This document shows positions 45,575 to 54,856 of a DNA stretch of 64,000 bases, piece by piece (positions within the stretch are counted from its first letter, which is position 1; each line of letters starts with the position of its first letter). The notes beneath the pieces are model-generated. The model was given only the letters and a program-made list of their open reading frames with translations. It ran no database searches and was not told where the DNA came from. The stretch comes from Ornithinimicrobium laminariae (GTDB lineage Bacteria > Actinomycetota > Actinomycetes > Actinomycetales > Dermatophilaceae). Made by a program: the position numbers and the translations under genes. The DNA is taken from the NCBI RefSeq assembly GCF_019457945.1, contig NZ_JAHZSU010000001.1, positions 784,582 through 848,581 on the forward strand. Direction: 5' to 3'.

Positions 45575-46048
45575 TCACCACCCGAGCGTGCCCGGCGCAC
45601 CCTTAAACGGCCCTTTGATTTTGCTGGTGATCCAGCCGCCATAGAAGTCGCCGTCTTGAGCCTGCACCAACTCGCCGTCGACATAGATCGCGTCCATCAG
45701 ACCTGGCATCAGCGCGACGTGCCCCAACAAGTCGGCAAATCCCGGCGTCGGCTCCGGGTAGCGCCATGCCGCCCGACTAGCCCTGGTCTCCCCCACCACA
45801 ACATCGAAATAGCTGGCAACCCCCTTGAACTCACACATCGTCCGGCCTGGCACAGGCTTCAACACCCCTGGCTCAAAGGTCGTCCGAGGCAAGTAATAGG
45901 TCGGCGGGTGGCTGGTCTCCAGCACCTGAATCGGCTTGTCCGTCCGCGCAATGATCTGGCCGCCGAAGTGCACCTCGACGACTTCGTTGATGCCGCGCAA
46001 GGCGGGTGGCCGCGGGTAGTCCCAGACAGATTCAGGCTCGTGCGTCAT
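45575..46048 (-). CDS. DUF427 family protein
   Basis: A 157-residue soluble protein of mostly beta structure. The family marks are the ETSHPPTYYLPRTTF block, CEFKGVASYFDVVVG, and WRYPEPTPGFADLLGHVALMP near the end. The function is unknown; nucleotidyltransferase-like and dehydratase-like folds have been suggested for relatives. It ends three bases before the photolyase gene, so the two form one unit, and it is divergent from the UvrA2-like gene. Confidence 0.85.
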   Translation of the reverse strand: MTHEPESVWDYPRPPALRGINEVVEVHFGGQIIARTDKPIQVLETSHPPTYYLPRTTFEPGVLKPVPGRTMCEFKGVASYFDVVVGETRASRAAWRYPEPTPGFADLLGHVALMPGLMDAIYVDGELVQAQDGDFYGGWITSKIKGPFKGAPGTLGW

Positions 46049-46110
46049 GCCTTTAGATTAGGTCGCCCGCCACCTAGGCCGTCGAGTGGGGCAGCACTTA
46101 GGCTGGGGTG

Positions 46111-48471
46111 ATGCCGACTCCGCAGAGCGAAATCCAGGTCACCGGGGCTCGATTGCACAACCTGCGGGATGTCTCGGTGGCCTTCCCGCGCAATCAACTC
46201 ATCGCCTTCACCGGTATCTCTGGCTCCGGCAAATCGTCGTTGGCGTTTGGCACGATCCACGGCGAAGCCCAGCGCCGCTACTTTGACTCCGTTGCCCCGT
46301 TTGCGCGCCGGTTGATCCACACTGCACTAGACCCGCAGGTACGCGACGTGCAGGGTTTGCCCCCGACCGTCGCCTTGGAGCAAAGCCGTTCCGGTGGCAG
46401 CACTCGCTCCACCGTCGGCACCATCACGGCGACCAGCAACTCACTTCGCCTGCTCTATTCACGCTGCGGTGATTATCCGCAGGGCGTTGACCTGCTCTAT
46501 TCAGACAGTTTCTCCCCCAACACGGCCGACGGCGCCTGCCCCGAATGCTCCGGTCTGGGCGTCGTGCACCGACCCACCGAAGCCTCGCTCGTCCCCGACC
46601 CCAGCCTCAGCATTGCCGATGGCGCGATCACCGCCTGGCCCGGTGCGTGGCAGGGCAAGAACTATCGCGACGTCGTCGACACTTTGGGCTACGACATCCA
46701 CATCCCTTGGCGCGACCTGCCCCAAGAAGACCGCGACTTCATCCTGTTCAGCGACACCGAACCAGCCGTGACCGTCCACCCGGTGCGCGAAGCTGGCCGC
46801 GTGCACCGCCCCTACCAGGGCAAATTCGCCAGCGCCGCTCGATACGTGATGCGCACCCTCGCCGAGTCCAAGAGCGCCAGCGGTCGCGCTAAGGCGCTGG
46901 ACCATGTGGAAACAACCCCCTGCCAGGTATGCGATGGTCGCCGCCTCAACCCCGCCGCCTTGGCCGTGACCTGGCAGGGGCTGCCGATCGACGAAGCCAA
47001 CGCACTCCCTGTCGATGAGCTGCTACCGCTGCTGCGCAACCGACTGGATGCACTCGGCGATGACCCCGATAGCGCCACCGCTCGGGCCGAGCGCCTGTTG
47101 GCCGATGAGCTAGCCAGCCATCTGCAGGTTGTTGTCGATCTCGGCATTGGCCACCTCGACCTTGGCCGCTCCAGCACCTCAATCTCGAGCGGTGAGTTGC
47201 AGCGCTTGCGGGTCGCCTCATCGGTGCGTTCTGGCCTGTTTGGCGTTGTCTATGTGCTCGATGAGCCCTCGGCAGGCCTGCACCCACGCGACACCGAATC
47301 GCTCTTGGCGGCCATGCGCGGACTGGTCGAAGCAGGCAACACCGTCCTGATCGTTGAGCACGATATGGCGCTCGTGCAGGCCTGCGACTGGGTGGTGGAT
47401 GTTGGCCCCGGCGCTGGCGTCAACGGTGGCGAAGTGCTCTATTCGGGCCCGACCAGCGGGCTCGGCTCCGTCGACTGCTCGGTCACTGCGCGCTATGTCA
47501 ACGCCCCTGTGCACCCAGCAGATATCCGCGCTGGCGGCCTGCGCCAGCGCAAAGGCGAGGCGCTGATCAGCGGCGTCACCGCGCATACCGTGCAGGATGT
47601 CTCGGTCAGCATCCCGTTGGGCCTGGTCACAGTCATCACTGGCATCTCGGGGTCGGGCAAATCGACCCTGCTGACCGGCATTGGCGAGCGCATCGAGGCG
47701 GCCACTTTCACCGGCGACGGCCAAACTCAGCGCACCGTGTCAATCACCCAGCGCCCCATCGGCCGCACGCCTCGATCCAACCTGGCCACCTACACCGGGT
47801 TGTTTGACCACGTCCGCAAACTTTTCACCAAGACCCCGCTGGCTAAGGAGCGGGCCTACAACGTCGGGCGCTTCAGTTTTAACGTCGCCTCTGGCCGGTG
47901 CCCCACCTGCCAAGGCGAAGGCAGCGTGGCGATCGAGTTGTTGTTCCTGCCTGGCACCTACTCAACGTGCCCAGACTGTAAGGGTTCGCGCTACAACAAC
48001 GAGACTCTCGAAGTCCGCTGGAACGACCGCAACATCGCCGACGTGCTGGCCCTCACCGTCGATGACGCGATCCCGGTCTTCTCAGACGAGCCACCCGTCG
48101 CCCGAGCGCTCGCGGCCCTGCAAACCCTCGGCCTCGGTTATCTGCGCCTCGGCCAACCCGCCACGGAGCTTTCCGGCGGCGAGGCCCAACGCATCAAACT
48201 AGCCACCGAGCTGCAGACTGAGCGCCGCGCCCCCACGCTCTACCTGCTCGACGAACCTACTTCCGGCCTGCACCCGGCAGACGTGCACCGACTGCTCGCG
48301 CAACTGCATCGCCTCGCCGACGCCGGACATACCGTGGTGATGGTTGAGCATGACGAAGCAGCTTTGAGCACCGCCGATTGGCAGATCGAGATGGGCCCCG
48401 GGGCCGGTAGACGTGGCGGGCAAATCGTGCGCTCGTCCTGCCATCGACCGCCCACCTTCCAGTATTCGTAA
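46111..48471 (+). CDS. UvrA2-like ABC-type ATPase
   Basis: A 786-residue twin ATPase of the UvrA family (GTG at 46108 is also possible). Walker A motifs are GISGSGKSS and GISGSGKST, with ABC signatures ISSGELQRLRV and LSGGEAQRIKLA. The zinc motif CPTCQGEG to CPDCKGSRY precedes the second ABC half. At about 790 residues it lacks the UvrB-binding and part of the insertion domain, as do UvrA2 proteins linked to drug or DNA-adduct tolerance. The end is irregular: after GPGAG the usual GG-hydrophobic tail becomes RRGGQIVRSSCHRPPTFQYS. Confidence 0.87.
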   Translation: MPTPQSEIQVTGARLHNLRDVSVAFPRNQLIAFTGISGSGKSSLAFGTIHGEAQRRYFDSVAPFARRLIHTALDPQVRDVQGLPPTVALEQSRSGGSTRSTVGTITATSNSLRLLYSRCGDYPQGVDLLYSDSFSPNTADGACPECSGLGVVHRPTEASLVPDPSLSIADGAITAWPGAWQGKNYRDVVDTLGYDIHIPWRDLPQEDRDFILFSDTEPAVTVHPVREAGRVHRPYQGKFASAARYVMRTLAESKSASGRAKALDHVETTPCQVCDGRRLNPAALAVTWQGLPIDEANALPVDELLPLLRNRLDALGDDPDSATARAERLLADELASHLQVVVDLGIGHLDLGRSSTSISSGELQRLRVASSVRSGLFGVVYVLDEPSAGLHPRDTESLLAAMRGLVEAGNTVLIVEHDMALVQACDWVVDVGPGAGVNGGEVLYSGPTSGLGSVDCSVTARYVNAPVHPADIRAGGLRQRKGEALISGVTAHTVQDVSVSIPLGLVTVITGISGSGKSTLLTGIGERIEAATFTGDGQTQRTVSITQRPIGRTPRSNLATYTGLFDHVRKLFTKTPLAKERAYNVGRFSFNVASGRCPTCQGEGSVAIELLFLPGTYSTCPDCKGSRYNNETLEVRWNDRNIADVLALTVDDAIPVFSDEPPVARALAALQTLGLGYLRLGQPATELSGGEAQRIKLATELQTERRAPTLYLLDEPTSGLHPADVHRLLAQLHRLADAGHTVVMVEHDEAALSTADWQIEMGPGAGRRGGQIVRSSCHRPPTFQYS

Positions 48472-48476
48472 TTACG
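48467..48476. promoter_or_regulatory. Palindrome before the ArsR-type gene
   Basis: CGTAATTACG is a perfect 10-base palindrome, 16 bases before the ATG, overlapping the UvrA2-like stop codon. A related half (TATCGTAA) follows. It may be the regulator's own operator. Confidence 0.4.
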
Positions 48477-48492
48477 TAGTATCGTAAAAATT

Positions 48493-49002
48493 ATGGTGGA
48501 CGAAGATCGTATTGCTGCGCTTGAAAAGCGCGTGACCAAGCTTGAGGCCCACACCGAAACTAGCGGGGCCCCGCAACCCGTGAGCCCAGACCTCGACAAC
48601 GACCCCCTGTGGGCACTTATTGGCCTGCGCGCTCGCGCTGCTGAACCCGGTGCAGTGATGCTGGTCGGGCACGTGCTGTTGCCAGATGGACGCACCGCCC
48701 AGTGGCAGCAGGCCAAAACAACCGATGAACTTCTGGACAGCGATTGGACGCGCAGCGCTGCCACCCTCGCGGCGCTAGGACAGCCGGTGCGGGTGCGACT
48801 GCTGCAGCAGGTGCTCACCGGCACTAGCACTGCAAATGAACTCACTCGACTTGACGGTGTCGGCACCAGCGGACAGGTCTACCACCATCTACGAGAGCTC
48901 ATTTCTACCGGCTGGCTGACCGCCGTGGGCGGTGGGCGGCACGAGGTACCAGTGGCCCGCGTGGTGCCCTTACTCGCACTCATCCAAGGCGCTCAAGGAT
49001 GA
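48493..49002 (+). CDS. ArsR-like winged-helix regulator
   Basis: A 169-residue protein. The N-terminal 30 residues form a heptad-rich coiled coil (IAALEKRVTKLEAHTE). The C-terminal half is a winged HTH of the ArsR/HTH_20 type (ATLAALGQPVRVRLLQQVLTG, then GTSGQVYHHLRELISTGWL). No metal-binding Cys pair is seen. It overlaps the M23 gene by four bases and is 21 bases from the UvrA2-like stop, so it may regulate this unit. Confidence 0.8.
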   Translation: MVDEDRIAALEKRVTKLEAHTETSGAPQPVSPDLDNDPLWALIGLRARAAEPGAVMLVGHVLLPDGRTAQWQQAKTTDELLDSDWTRSAATLAALGQPVRVRLLQQVLTGTSTANELTRLDGVGTSGQVYHHLRELISTGWLTAVGGGRHEVPVARVVPLLALIQGAQG

Positions 49003-49841
49003 GGCGCACGATCGCCAAGCGGCAGACTTACTGGGCCCGACTGTTCCTCCTCACGATCGTCGCCAATCTCATTTTTCCCATTCCTATCCCCCTCGATCTA
49101 TTACTCATGGCTGCGCCGCTCGCCCTGATGCTCGTGCCACCAATGACAACGCAGCGCGCGCCGAGCGAGGTAGGGGCACCCGTACGAGGGCGCTGGGTGG
49201 TGCTCAACAGCCCCGGATCGGCTGTCCCGAGCCATGGAACCAAGGCCTACGGTCAGATGTACGCGGTCGACCTGCTGCACCCCAGTGATGAGCAGGCCCC
49301 CTCGGTCGGCTGGGGCGTGCGAGGCCGTCTCCCCGAGTCCTATTCGTCCTTCGGTGAGCCGATTCGAGCCATGAAGTCCGGCACCATCGTCAGCGTGCAA
49401 GATTCTCAGCGCGACCACCGCGGCCGTAATACTTGGCCGCTGTTGATCTATATGTTGACGCTCGAAGGATTTCTCCGCGTGCTGATTGGCACATCTCGCG
49501 TCCTTGGCAACCACGCGGTCATCGAGCACGATGACGGCACCTTTGCTGCATATGCGCACCTACAGCAGGCTTCCGCAACCGTGCGGGCCGGGCAGCGCGT
49601 TCACCAGGGCCAGCACCTTGCTCGCGTGGGCAACACTGGCAATACTTCTGAACCCCATCTGCACGTTCAACTCATGGACCGAGCCCTTCCCGCAGCAGCC
49701 GCAGGCATTCCAATGCTGTGGCCAAGAACTGTTATCGACCCCACTCACAGCGACCCTCGCTGGACCACGGGCAGGCCCAAAGCCACGGCGCAGCCTGCGT
49801 TCCCCGCGAACGGTCAGATATTTCGCACCACAGAAGACTAG
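48999..49841 (+). CDS. Membrane-anchored M23-family metallopeptidase
   Basis: A 280-residue protein with a hydrophobic hairpin at about 15-48 (FLLTIVANLIFPIPIPLDLL and MAAPLALML), then an extracellular LytM/M23 domain. Zn ligands are likely the His in SHGT with the Asp in YAVDLL, and HLHVQL near residue 220, preceded by GNTGNTSEPHLH. It should cut peptidoglycan cross-bridges or act as a non-catalytic activator. It is translationally coupled to the ArsR-type gene (ATGA overlap). Confidence 0.85.
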   Translation: MRRTIAKRQTYWARLFLLTIVANLIFPIPIPLDLLLMAAPLALMLVPPMTTQRAPSEVGAPVRGRWVVLNSPGSAVPSHGTKAYGQMYAVDLLHPSDEQAPSVGWGVRGRLPESYSSFGEPIRAMKSGTIVSVQDSQRDHRGRNTWPLLIYMLTLEGFLRVLIGTSRVLGNHAVIEHDDGTFAAYAHLQQASATVRAGQRVHQGQHLARVGNTGNTSEPHLHVQLMDRALPAAAAGIPMLWPRTVIDPTHSDPRWTTGRPKATAQPAFPANGQIFRTTED

Positions 49842-50035
49842 CGAGCCCGAGGCTCTTTTGCGTTCGCTTGAATACGGCCACAAAAGCGGACCTATTGTAG
49901 TCCCAACATATTTCGATACTCTAAGTACCCTAGCGAAATTGCGCCAAACCCGGCGCTCTATCGTGTTTCTATCATTAGTTGTTTAGTTGGGCCCTTGCTC
50001 AGTTAAACGACCTCACGAACGCCGAAGGAGATCGC

Positions 50036-50272
50036 ATGAGCATCCAAGATCACGATTCGAACGCACAAGAGAAGAGCTGGACTGACCTCGGCCAGGACCT
50101 GTGGGCATACCTCACGGGTCGTGGCGCGGCCATCAACTACAGCTTTGAAGAAATGACGGTCGAGGTGCCGCGCGACACTGGCGCCGACGCACCGCGGGCC
50201 ACCTGGAAGCTCAACGGCACCCTGCGCATCACCACGAGCGACAACGAATCCGCTGGCTCGGACGCACAGTAG
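50036..50272 (+). CDS. Small acidic protein of unknown function
   Basis: A 78-residue protein from ATG 50036, chosen because AAGGAG lies just upstream; an in-frame TTG at 49979 would add 19 residues. It has SWTDLGQDLWAYLTGRGAAI, then an amphipathic beta region (INYSFEEMTVEVPRD and ATWKLNGTLRITTSD) and an acidic tail. No signal or membrane helix. I do not recognise the family. It is 11 bases upstream of the FHA gene, so the two are probably co-transcribed and may interact. Confidence 0.7.
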   Translation: MSIQDHDSNAQEKSWTDLGQDLWAYLTGRGAAINYSFEEMTVEVPRDTGADAPRATWKLNGTLRITTSDNESAGSDAQ

Positions 50273-50283
50273 GGCTGATTGCC

Positions 50284-51147
50284 ATGACACATCGCTTCAA
50301 CATTGACGCTGACCTCACCTTCTCTATGGAGCGACCTGCCAGCGATGGCAATGGACCTGAGCAATCTCTGTCCGGCACCATCACCGGCAGCGGCCGCCAC
50401 CTGCAGGTGAGCTGCGACGATGTTGGAGCGATGTCGTCAGGCCTGTCATTCCGCGAGGCCCGGCAGGTTGCGGCAGCCCTCGCGGGACAAGGCCTCGCCG
50501 TGACCCTGGCCGGTGAAAACGGCCCCATCGTCACAATCGGCGACGTGAAGGGCAGCAGGCTAGCCCGCCTGGCCACCCGCTCCAAGCACATTCGCATTGA
50601 TGACCTCAAAGCCGCCGCGTCGCTGCGTGGCTCAGTGGGCGCTGGTCGCGGCACCGGCAGCAGTTTTCTGCCGCCCTCAACGCCGTGGCCCATCGCCCCC
50701 ACCTTCCGATGGATGGTGCGACGTCTGACTACGACACACGACCCCGACGGCGGCGGGCACCCACGCTTGGTCTTTGCCATGGGCGACACCGCCCAACCCA
50801 CCGATCAGCGCCGTGTCTTTGACCTACCCAAAACCGGCACCACCATCGGCAGCGCGCCGGATTCAGACTTGCGCCTGAGCGGCATCGACCCAACGCAGGC
50901 CAGGATCCGCCGAGACGGCAATGATGAGTATGTGCTGGTTACGATGAACTCCATTACACCGACCAGGGTCAATGGTGAGGCTGTGGCCCGCGAGCGCATC
51001 CTGCGCACTGGGTCCCGCATACAAATCGGGTCGTGGACGATGACCTATACCCGTGAAGAGTTTGCCGATCACGGTCGACCCTTTGGCGGGCGAGCCGGCG
51101 GTGAGTTCAGCCGGCAACGCAAGCAGCCACCGCGCGACTATCGTTAG
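50284..51147 (+). CDS. FHA-domain protein
   Basis: A 287-residue cytoplasmic protein. Residues about 190-260 form a forkhead-associated domain: GTTIGSAPDSDLRLSGIDP (the GR-S motif region), QARIRRDG, then NSITPTRVNGE, which recognises phosphothreonine in partners. The N-terminal 95 residues (NIDADLTFSMER, SGTITGSGRHLQVSCDD and a helical stretch) are not familiar. The C-terminal tail is Gly/Arg-rich. A role in Ser/Thr kinase signalling is inferred; no kinase is nearby. Confidence 0.82.
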   Translation: MTHRFNIDADLTFSMERPASDGNGPEQSLSGTITGSGRHLQVSCDDVGAMSSGLSFREARQVAAALAGQGLAVTLAGENGPIVTIGDVKGSRLARLATRSKHIRIDDLKAAASLRGSVGAGRGTGSSFLPPSTPWPIAPTFRWMVRRLTTTHDPDGGGHPRLVFAMGDTAQPTDQRRVFDLPKTGTTIGSAPDSDLRLSGIDPTQARIRRDGNDEYVLVTMNSITPTRVNGEAVARERILRTGSRIQIGSWTMTYTREEFADHGRPFGGRAGGEFSRQRKQPPRDYR

Positions 51148-51230
51148 GCCACCGCACACGTGAACAATCACACCCTCTAAGGCCCTAACGACAGCCCAAA
51201 CCGCTCCCGGACGACCGTTAGGATAGGTCG

Positions 51231-52502
51231 GTGAGTAGCCAAACCCCTGAGCCCGAAGCACAGTCCCCCGACGCCACGACCACGACTTTTCCGTCGATCA
51301 CAGCCTGGGCCGATGTTGCGGACACCGGGCGACTACTCCCCCAACGCCAGCCACTCGTGACACTGGCTAGCTGGCAGACCTACCCAGCACTGCGCTGGTC
51401 GTTCCAACACATGCGGGAGATCATGCCTAGCCACGTTATCGACGGCTCCGACGCGGCCGTGTCGATCCCCACCTCCCCCGTCGAGCTAGGCCACCTTGAG
51501 ACCGGCCGGGAAAACTACCCAACGGTCGATGCCCTCATCGAAGGCACCCAGACCGACGCGTTCCTCGTGTTGCGCAACGGCCAGATCTTGGATGAGCGCT
51601 ACTTCGGCGACATGACCCGCCGCAAGCGCCACTTGGTGATGTCAATGTCTAAGTCCATCGTGTCGTGCGTCACGGCCTCGCTGGCCGCCGACGGCATCTT
51701 GGACCCTGAAGTCCCTGTCGAAACCTACGTGCCAGAAATGGCCCAGAGCGGGTATGCCGGTGCTCGGGTTCGCGATTTGCTTGACATGCGCTCGGGCATC
51801 CGCTTCCGCGAGAGCTACCTCGACCCCGAGTCCGAGGTCCGCATCATGGAGCGCTCGATGGGTTGGGCTCCTCGCGGCGATGACGACCCGCTCGGCATGT
51901 ACCCCTTCATCCTCAGCTGCACGCAGGAGAAGGAGCACGGTGGCATCTTCGAATACCGCTCGATCGAGACTGACGCCTTGGGTTGGGTCTGCGAACGCGC
52001 CTCCGGTATGCGGATGGCTGACTTGATCTCCGAGCGCATCTGGGTGCCAATGGCTGCGTTCCACGACGCCGAGGTTTCCGTTGACCCGTTGGGTTCGGCC
52101 ATCCACGACGGTGGCGTTTCGGCCACCCTGCGCGACATGGCTCGCTTTGGCCAGATGATGCTGCACAACGGCCGCGCTGGCGACCGCCGCGTCGTCCCGC
52201 AGTGGTGGATCGACACGATCATGGCACCGCCCGGCGACGTTCGCGAAGCCTTCGCCGCCTCCGACAACGAGCCCTACCTGCCTGGTGGCTGGTACCGCAA
52301 CCAGTTCTGGGTTGTGCCGGGCGACAATGGCCCGATCATGTTGGCTTTGGGCATCCACGGCCAGATGGTCTTCATTGAGCAGAGCACCAGCACGGTCGGC
52401 GTGAAGTTGTCGAGCTGGCCGCTGCCTCAGGATGCCGACAAGCTGGTCAGCACCATTGAGGCGTTCCGCTCCATCGCGCGCCACCTGGCTGCACAAGACT
52501 GA
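51231..52502 (+). CDS. Beta-lactamase-fold serine hydrolase, paralogue 1
   Basis: A 423-residue enzyme from GTG 51231 (AGGATAGG upstream). It has the class C beta-lactamase/DD-peptidase-like active site SxxK at Ser138-Lys141 (MSMSKSIVS), the Tyr motif about residue 245 (FEYRSIETDALGW) and the late GIHGQMV block. The nearest described group is the 6-aminohexanoate-dimer hydrolase type. No signal peptide is evident, so it is probably cytoplasmic. It is 17 bases upstream of the nucleosidase gene, and paralogue 2 lies at 54946. Confidence 0.87.
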   Translation: MSSQTPEPEAQSPDATTTTFPSITAWADVADTGRLLPQRQPLVTLASWQTYPALRWSFQHMREIMPSHVIDGSDAAVSIPTSPVELGHLETGRENYPTVDALIEGTQTDAFLVLRNGQILDERYFGDMTRRKRHLVMSMSKSIVSCVTASLAADGILDPEVPVETYVPEMAQSGYAGARVRDLLDMRSGIRFRESYLDPESEVRIMERSMGWAPRGDDDPLGMYPFILSCTQEKEHGGIFEYRSIETDALGWVCERASGMRMADLISERIWVPMAAFHDAEVSVDPLGSAIHDGGVSATLRDMARFGQMMLHNGRAGDRRVVPQWWIDTIMAPPGDVREAFAASDNEPYLPGGWYRNQFWVVPGDNGPIMLALGIHGQMVFIEQSTSTVGVKLSSWPLPQDADKLVSTIEAFRSIARHLAAQD

Positions 52503-52519
52503 GCGGGCGAGGCGGGTCC

Positions 52520-53128
52520 ATGGCTGAGCGCACCATCCTGTTCGTGATGGCCGTCGAGGCCGAGTTTGGGCCTCACCTGCGTGAGCGCATTAACCCGCTG
52601 ATCACCGGCGTTGGGCCGGTCGAGGCTGCTATCGCGGTGACGGCTGAGCTGAGCAAGCTGGCCGCTGCCAACAACCTGCCAGACCTGGTGGTATGCCTGG
52701 GCTCGGCGGGCAGTCAAACGTTGGCTCAGGCTGAGGTCTATCAAATCTCGTCGGTGGCTTATCGCGACATGGATGCTTCGGCGCTCGGTTTTGAGCCGGG
52801 CCGGACACCGTTCTTGGGCTTGCCGAGGGTGCTTGGCCTGCCGCTGCTCATTGAGGGCGTCCCGACCGCCAGCCTGTCGACTGGCGCTGCTGTGATCTCA
52901 GGGCCAGCCTATGACACCATCGATGCCGACCTCGTCGAGATGGAAACCTTCGCTGTGCTGCGGGCCTGCCAGCGCTTTAATGTGCCGCTGATCGGTCTGC
53001 GCGGCATCTCCGATGGCGCCGAAGATCTGCAAACCGTGGCCGATTGGACCGAATACCTCGGGGTCATCGATGCCAAGCTGGCCTTAGCCGTGGACAGCAT
53101 TAAGGCCGGGCACTACTCACCTGTGTGA
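52520..53128 (+). CDS. 5'-methylthioadenosine/S-adenosylhomocysteine-type nucleosidase
   Basis: A 202-residue purine nucleosidase/phosphorylase-fold protein. Matching motifs are FVMAVEAEFGPHL at the N-terminus, TGVGPVEAAI, DLVVCLGSAGS, the catalytic Glu in VEMETFAVLRAC, and the catalytic Asp in GISDGAED. It would split MTA, SAH or a related nucleoside to adenine and a sugar. It follows serine hydrolase 1 by 17 bases and ends before a strong hairpin. Confidence 0.85.
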   Translation: MAERTILFVMAVEAEFGPHLRERINPLITGVGPVEAAIAVTAELSKLAAANNLPDLVVCLGSAGSQTLAQAEVYQISSVAYRDMDASALGFEPGRTPFLGLPRVLGLPLLIEGVPTASLSTGAAVISGPAYDTIDADLVEMETFAVLRACQRFNVPLIGLRGISDGAEDLQTVADWTEYLGVIDAKLALAVDSIKAGHYSPV

Positions 53129-53188
53129 GCAACACCCGGCCTCAATCTGCGTCAGCGCTCAGCTGTCTCGCTGATTGACTGCCTGCGG

Positions 53189-53248
53189 TGAGGCAAAACC
53201 CGGCAAGAGTGCCTGTTTTCCAGAGCCCCTGTGCCGGGTTTTGCCTCA
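53189..53248. terminator. Long hairpin between the nucleosidase and ATP-grasp genes
   Basis: Arms 53189-53205 and 53232-53248 are perfectly complementary over 17 bases with a 26-base loop. The flanking genes converge, so it probably stops transcription from both sides. Confidence 0.75.
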
Positions 53249-53290
53249 TCACGCTGCTGGCTGCAGACTAGAGCGCTACTCCAGCAGCGA

Positions 53291-54856
53291 CTACTTCAGC
53301 AGTGCGAAGAACGGCTGCTCAACCGGCTTCGGGCCTGTCTCAAGCTCTTCGGCCGCATACAGCTCATGCAGGCCGGTGATGAAGTGGCGGCACCGCTCAG
53401 TTAACTCGTTGTCATCCGTCTGCATCCGCGATTTGGTGACCAAAATGCCCAGGTCAGCGCCCTTGTAGAGATAGCTGCCTTCGCCGCCGATGCGCAAGAA
53501 GAACGCCTCATCCTTGGTGGCCAAGTAGTGCCAGTCCAAGGTGTTGCGCTGATATTCCAGCGTGCCATCCCTGTTGATGTGATAGATCCCAGTCTTGGGC
53601 GCTTCGGTGATCATCCGGATGCGCTCATCGCCGGTCTTGAGGATCAACTGGCTCCAGTGGTCGACTGAAGCCAACTCTTCCCAGCGCTGGTTGATCTCGT
53701 CGGCGTCGATCTCATAGTCAACATCGAGGTACTCAAGCAGGTGGAACAGGAACAACGGGATGTCCGCGTACGCACCAACAGTCACGTTGGTCATCGAGCT
53801 AGCGCCGGAAACACGCGGGTTCAGCTCACCGAGGTAGACCTCGCCGTTGTCGATGTCGAGCAGGATGTCGATCTCGAAGAAGCCGTTGTAGCCCTCTTGG
53901 CGCAGCCGGTCACCCAAATTACGCACGTGCTGGATAGCCACCGCGCGCTGCTCGTTCGTCAGCGCTTCGGGATACACGTCGTTGCCACACCAACCGCCGC
54001 GGTATGGCGTCAGCTCCTCATAGCCGGTGAGGTCACGCATGAAGGGGCCCACGATCGTGCCGTGCTTGGTGTTGACACCCTCCACGGCAATCGCACGGTT
54101 GTTGATTCGCTTCATGATCTTGACCTGCTCACCGACGACGTCGGCAGCAACCTTGTTCCAGCCCTCTTGGTCATCGACGAAGTAGGTCGTCTTGCCCGAG
54201 TCGCCATAGGCGGTCTGCAGCACCCAGTCGGTGCCGAGGCCGTTCTGTTCGGCCTGCTTCAACAGGTCATCCCAGCCATCAACGACGGTCAAGATGTTCG
54301 GCACGCTCGGCGCACCGGCTTCATCGCCCAGTCGGGTGGTGACGATCTTCGAGTCGAGGTAGTTGCGCAGCTCAAAGGTCGGGTGGATGAGCTCCCAGCC
54401 AGCCTCTTGGCAGATCCGCTCGGTCTCTTCATCAAAGAAGACCATCGAGATCTTGGCCTGCTTGCCGGTGCGCGAAACCCGCTTGTTGATGTGCGCAATC
54501 ACGGCCGGGTGGGTCAGCAGGTAGTTGTTGATGTCCTCGCCGCTCTCGAAGAGCGGGTGATCGATCTCTTCGGGGACAAACACCCGGGGGTGATAGCCAT
54601 CCCAGGAGTCGTAGTAGGAAATCATCGAGAAGTTGCGAACCCAGCGGTCCATGCCGAGCAGGTTGAACGCGGTCGGGCCGACGAAGAAAATGGGGGTCTC
54701 GTTAGTGCGCAGGTAGGAGCGAATCTCCGACATGTTGTGCAGCACTCCGCGCGAAGGAACCACGGCACTGTTGCGCACGGCTGCCGACTTAACAGCCTGC
54801 TTGGACTTGGCCTTCTTGTTGGCCGAGGCCTTGGAGTGTTGGTTCTTGGTCGCCAT
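53291..54856 (-). CDS. ATP-grasp ligase of unknown substrate
   Basis: A 521-residue protein from the ATG at 54856, with GAGGGG upstream. It has a Lys/Ala-rich N-terminal tail (1-30), a pre-ATP-grasp domain (PIFFVGPTAFNLLGMDRWVR), and an ATP-grasp fold with LQTAYGDSGKTTYFV (lid loop) and EIDILLDIDNGEVYLGELNPRVSG (Mg sites Glu and Asn). It resembles the biotin carboxylase and carbamoyl-phosphate synthase group, but no biotin carrier or carboxyltransferase genes are near. Such enzymes join a carboxylate to an amine or similar. It is the last gene of a leftward four-gene run. Confidence 0.8.
   Translation of the reverse strand: MATKNQHSKASANKKAKSKQAVKSAAVRNSAVVPSRGVLHNMSEIRSYLRTNETPIFFVGPTAFNLLGMDRWVRNFSMISYYDSWDGYHPRVFVPEEIDHPLFESGEDINNYLLTHPAVIAHINKRVSRTGKQAKISMVFFDEETERICQEAGWELIHPTFELRNYLDSKIVTTRLGDEAGAPSVPNILTVVDGWDDLLKQAEQNGLGTDWVLQTAYGDSGKTTYFVDDQEGWNKVAADVVGEQVKIMKRINNRAIAVEGVNTKHGTIVGPFMRDLTGYEELTPYRGGWCGNDVYPEALTNEQRAVAIQHVRNLGDRLRQEGYNGFFEIDILLDIDNGEVYLGELNPRVSGASSMTNVTVGAYADIPLFLFHLLEYLDVDYEIDADEINQRWEELASVDHWSQLILKTGDERIRMITEAPKTGIYHINRDGTLEYQRNTLDWHYLATKDEAFFLRIGGEGSYLYKGADLGILVTKSRMQTDDNELTERCRHFITGLHELYAAEELETGPKPVEQPFFALLK

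Noticed and set aside
45014..46111. Open frame of 365 codons antisense to the photolyase and DUF427 genes
   Set aside because: Both overlapped genes have clear family motifs; this frame has none and spans two genes.
53291..54856. Acetyl-CoA or pyruvate carboxylase subunit
   Set aside because: The fold is similar, but no biotin carrier or carboxyltransferase domain or gene is near and the length is unusual.
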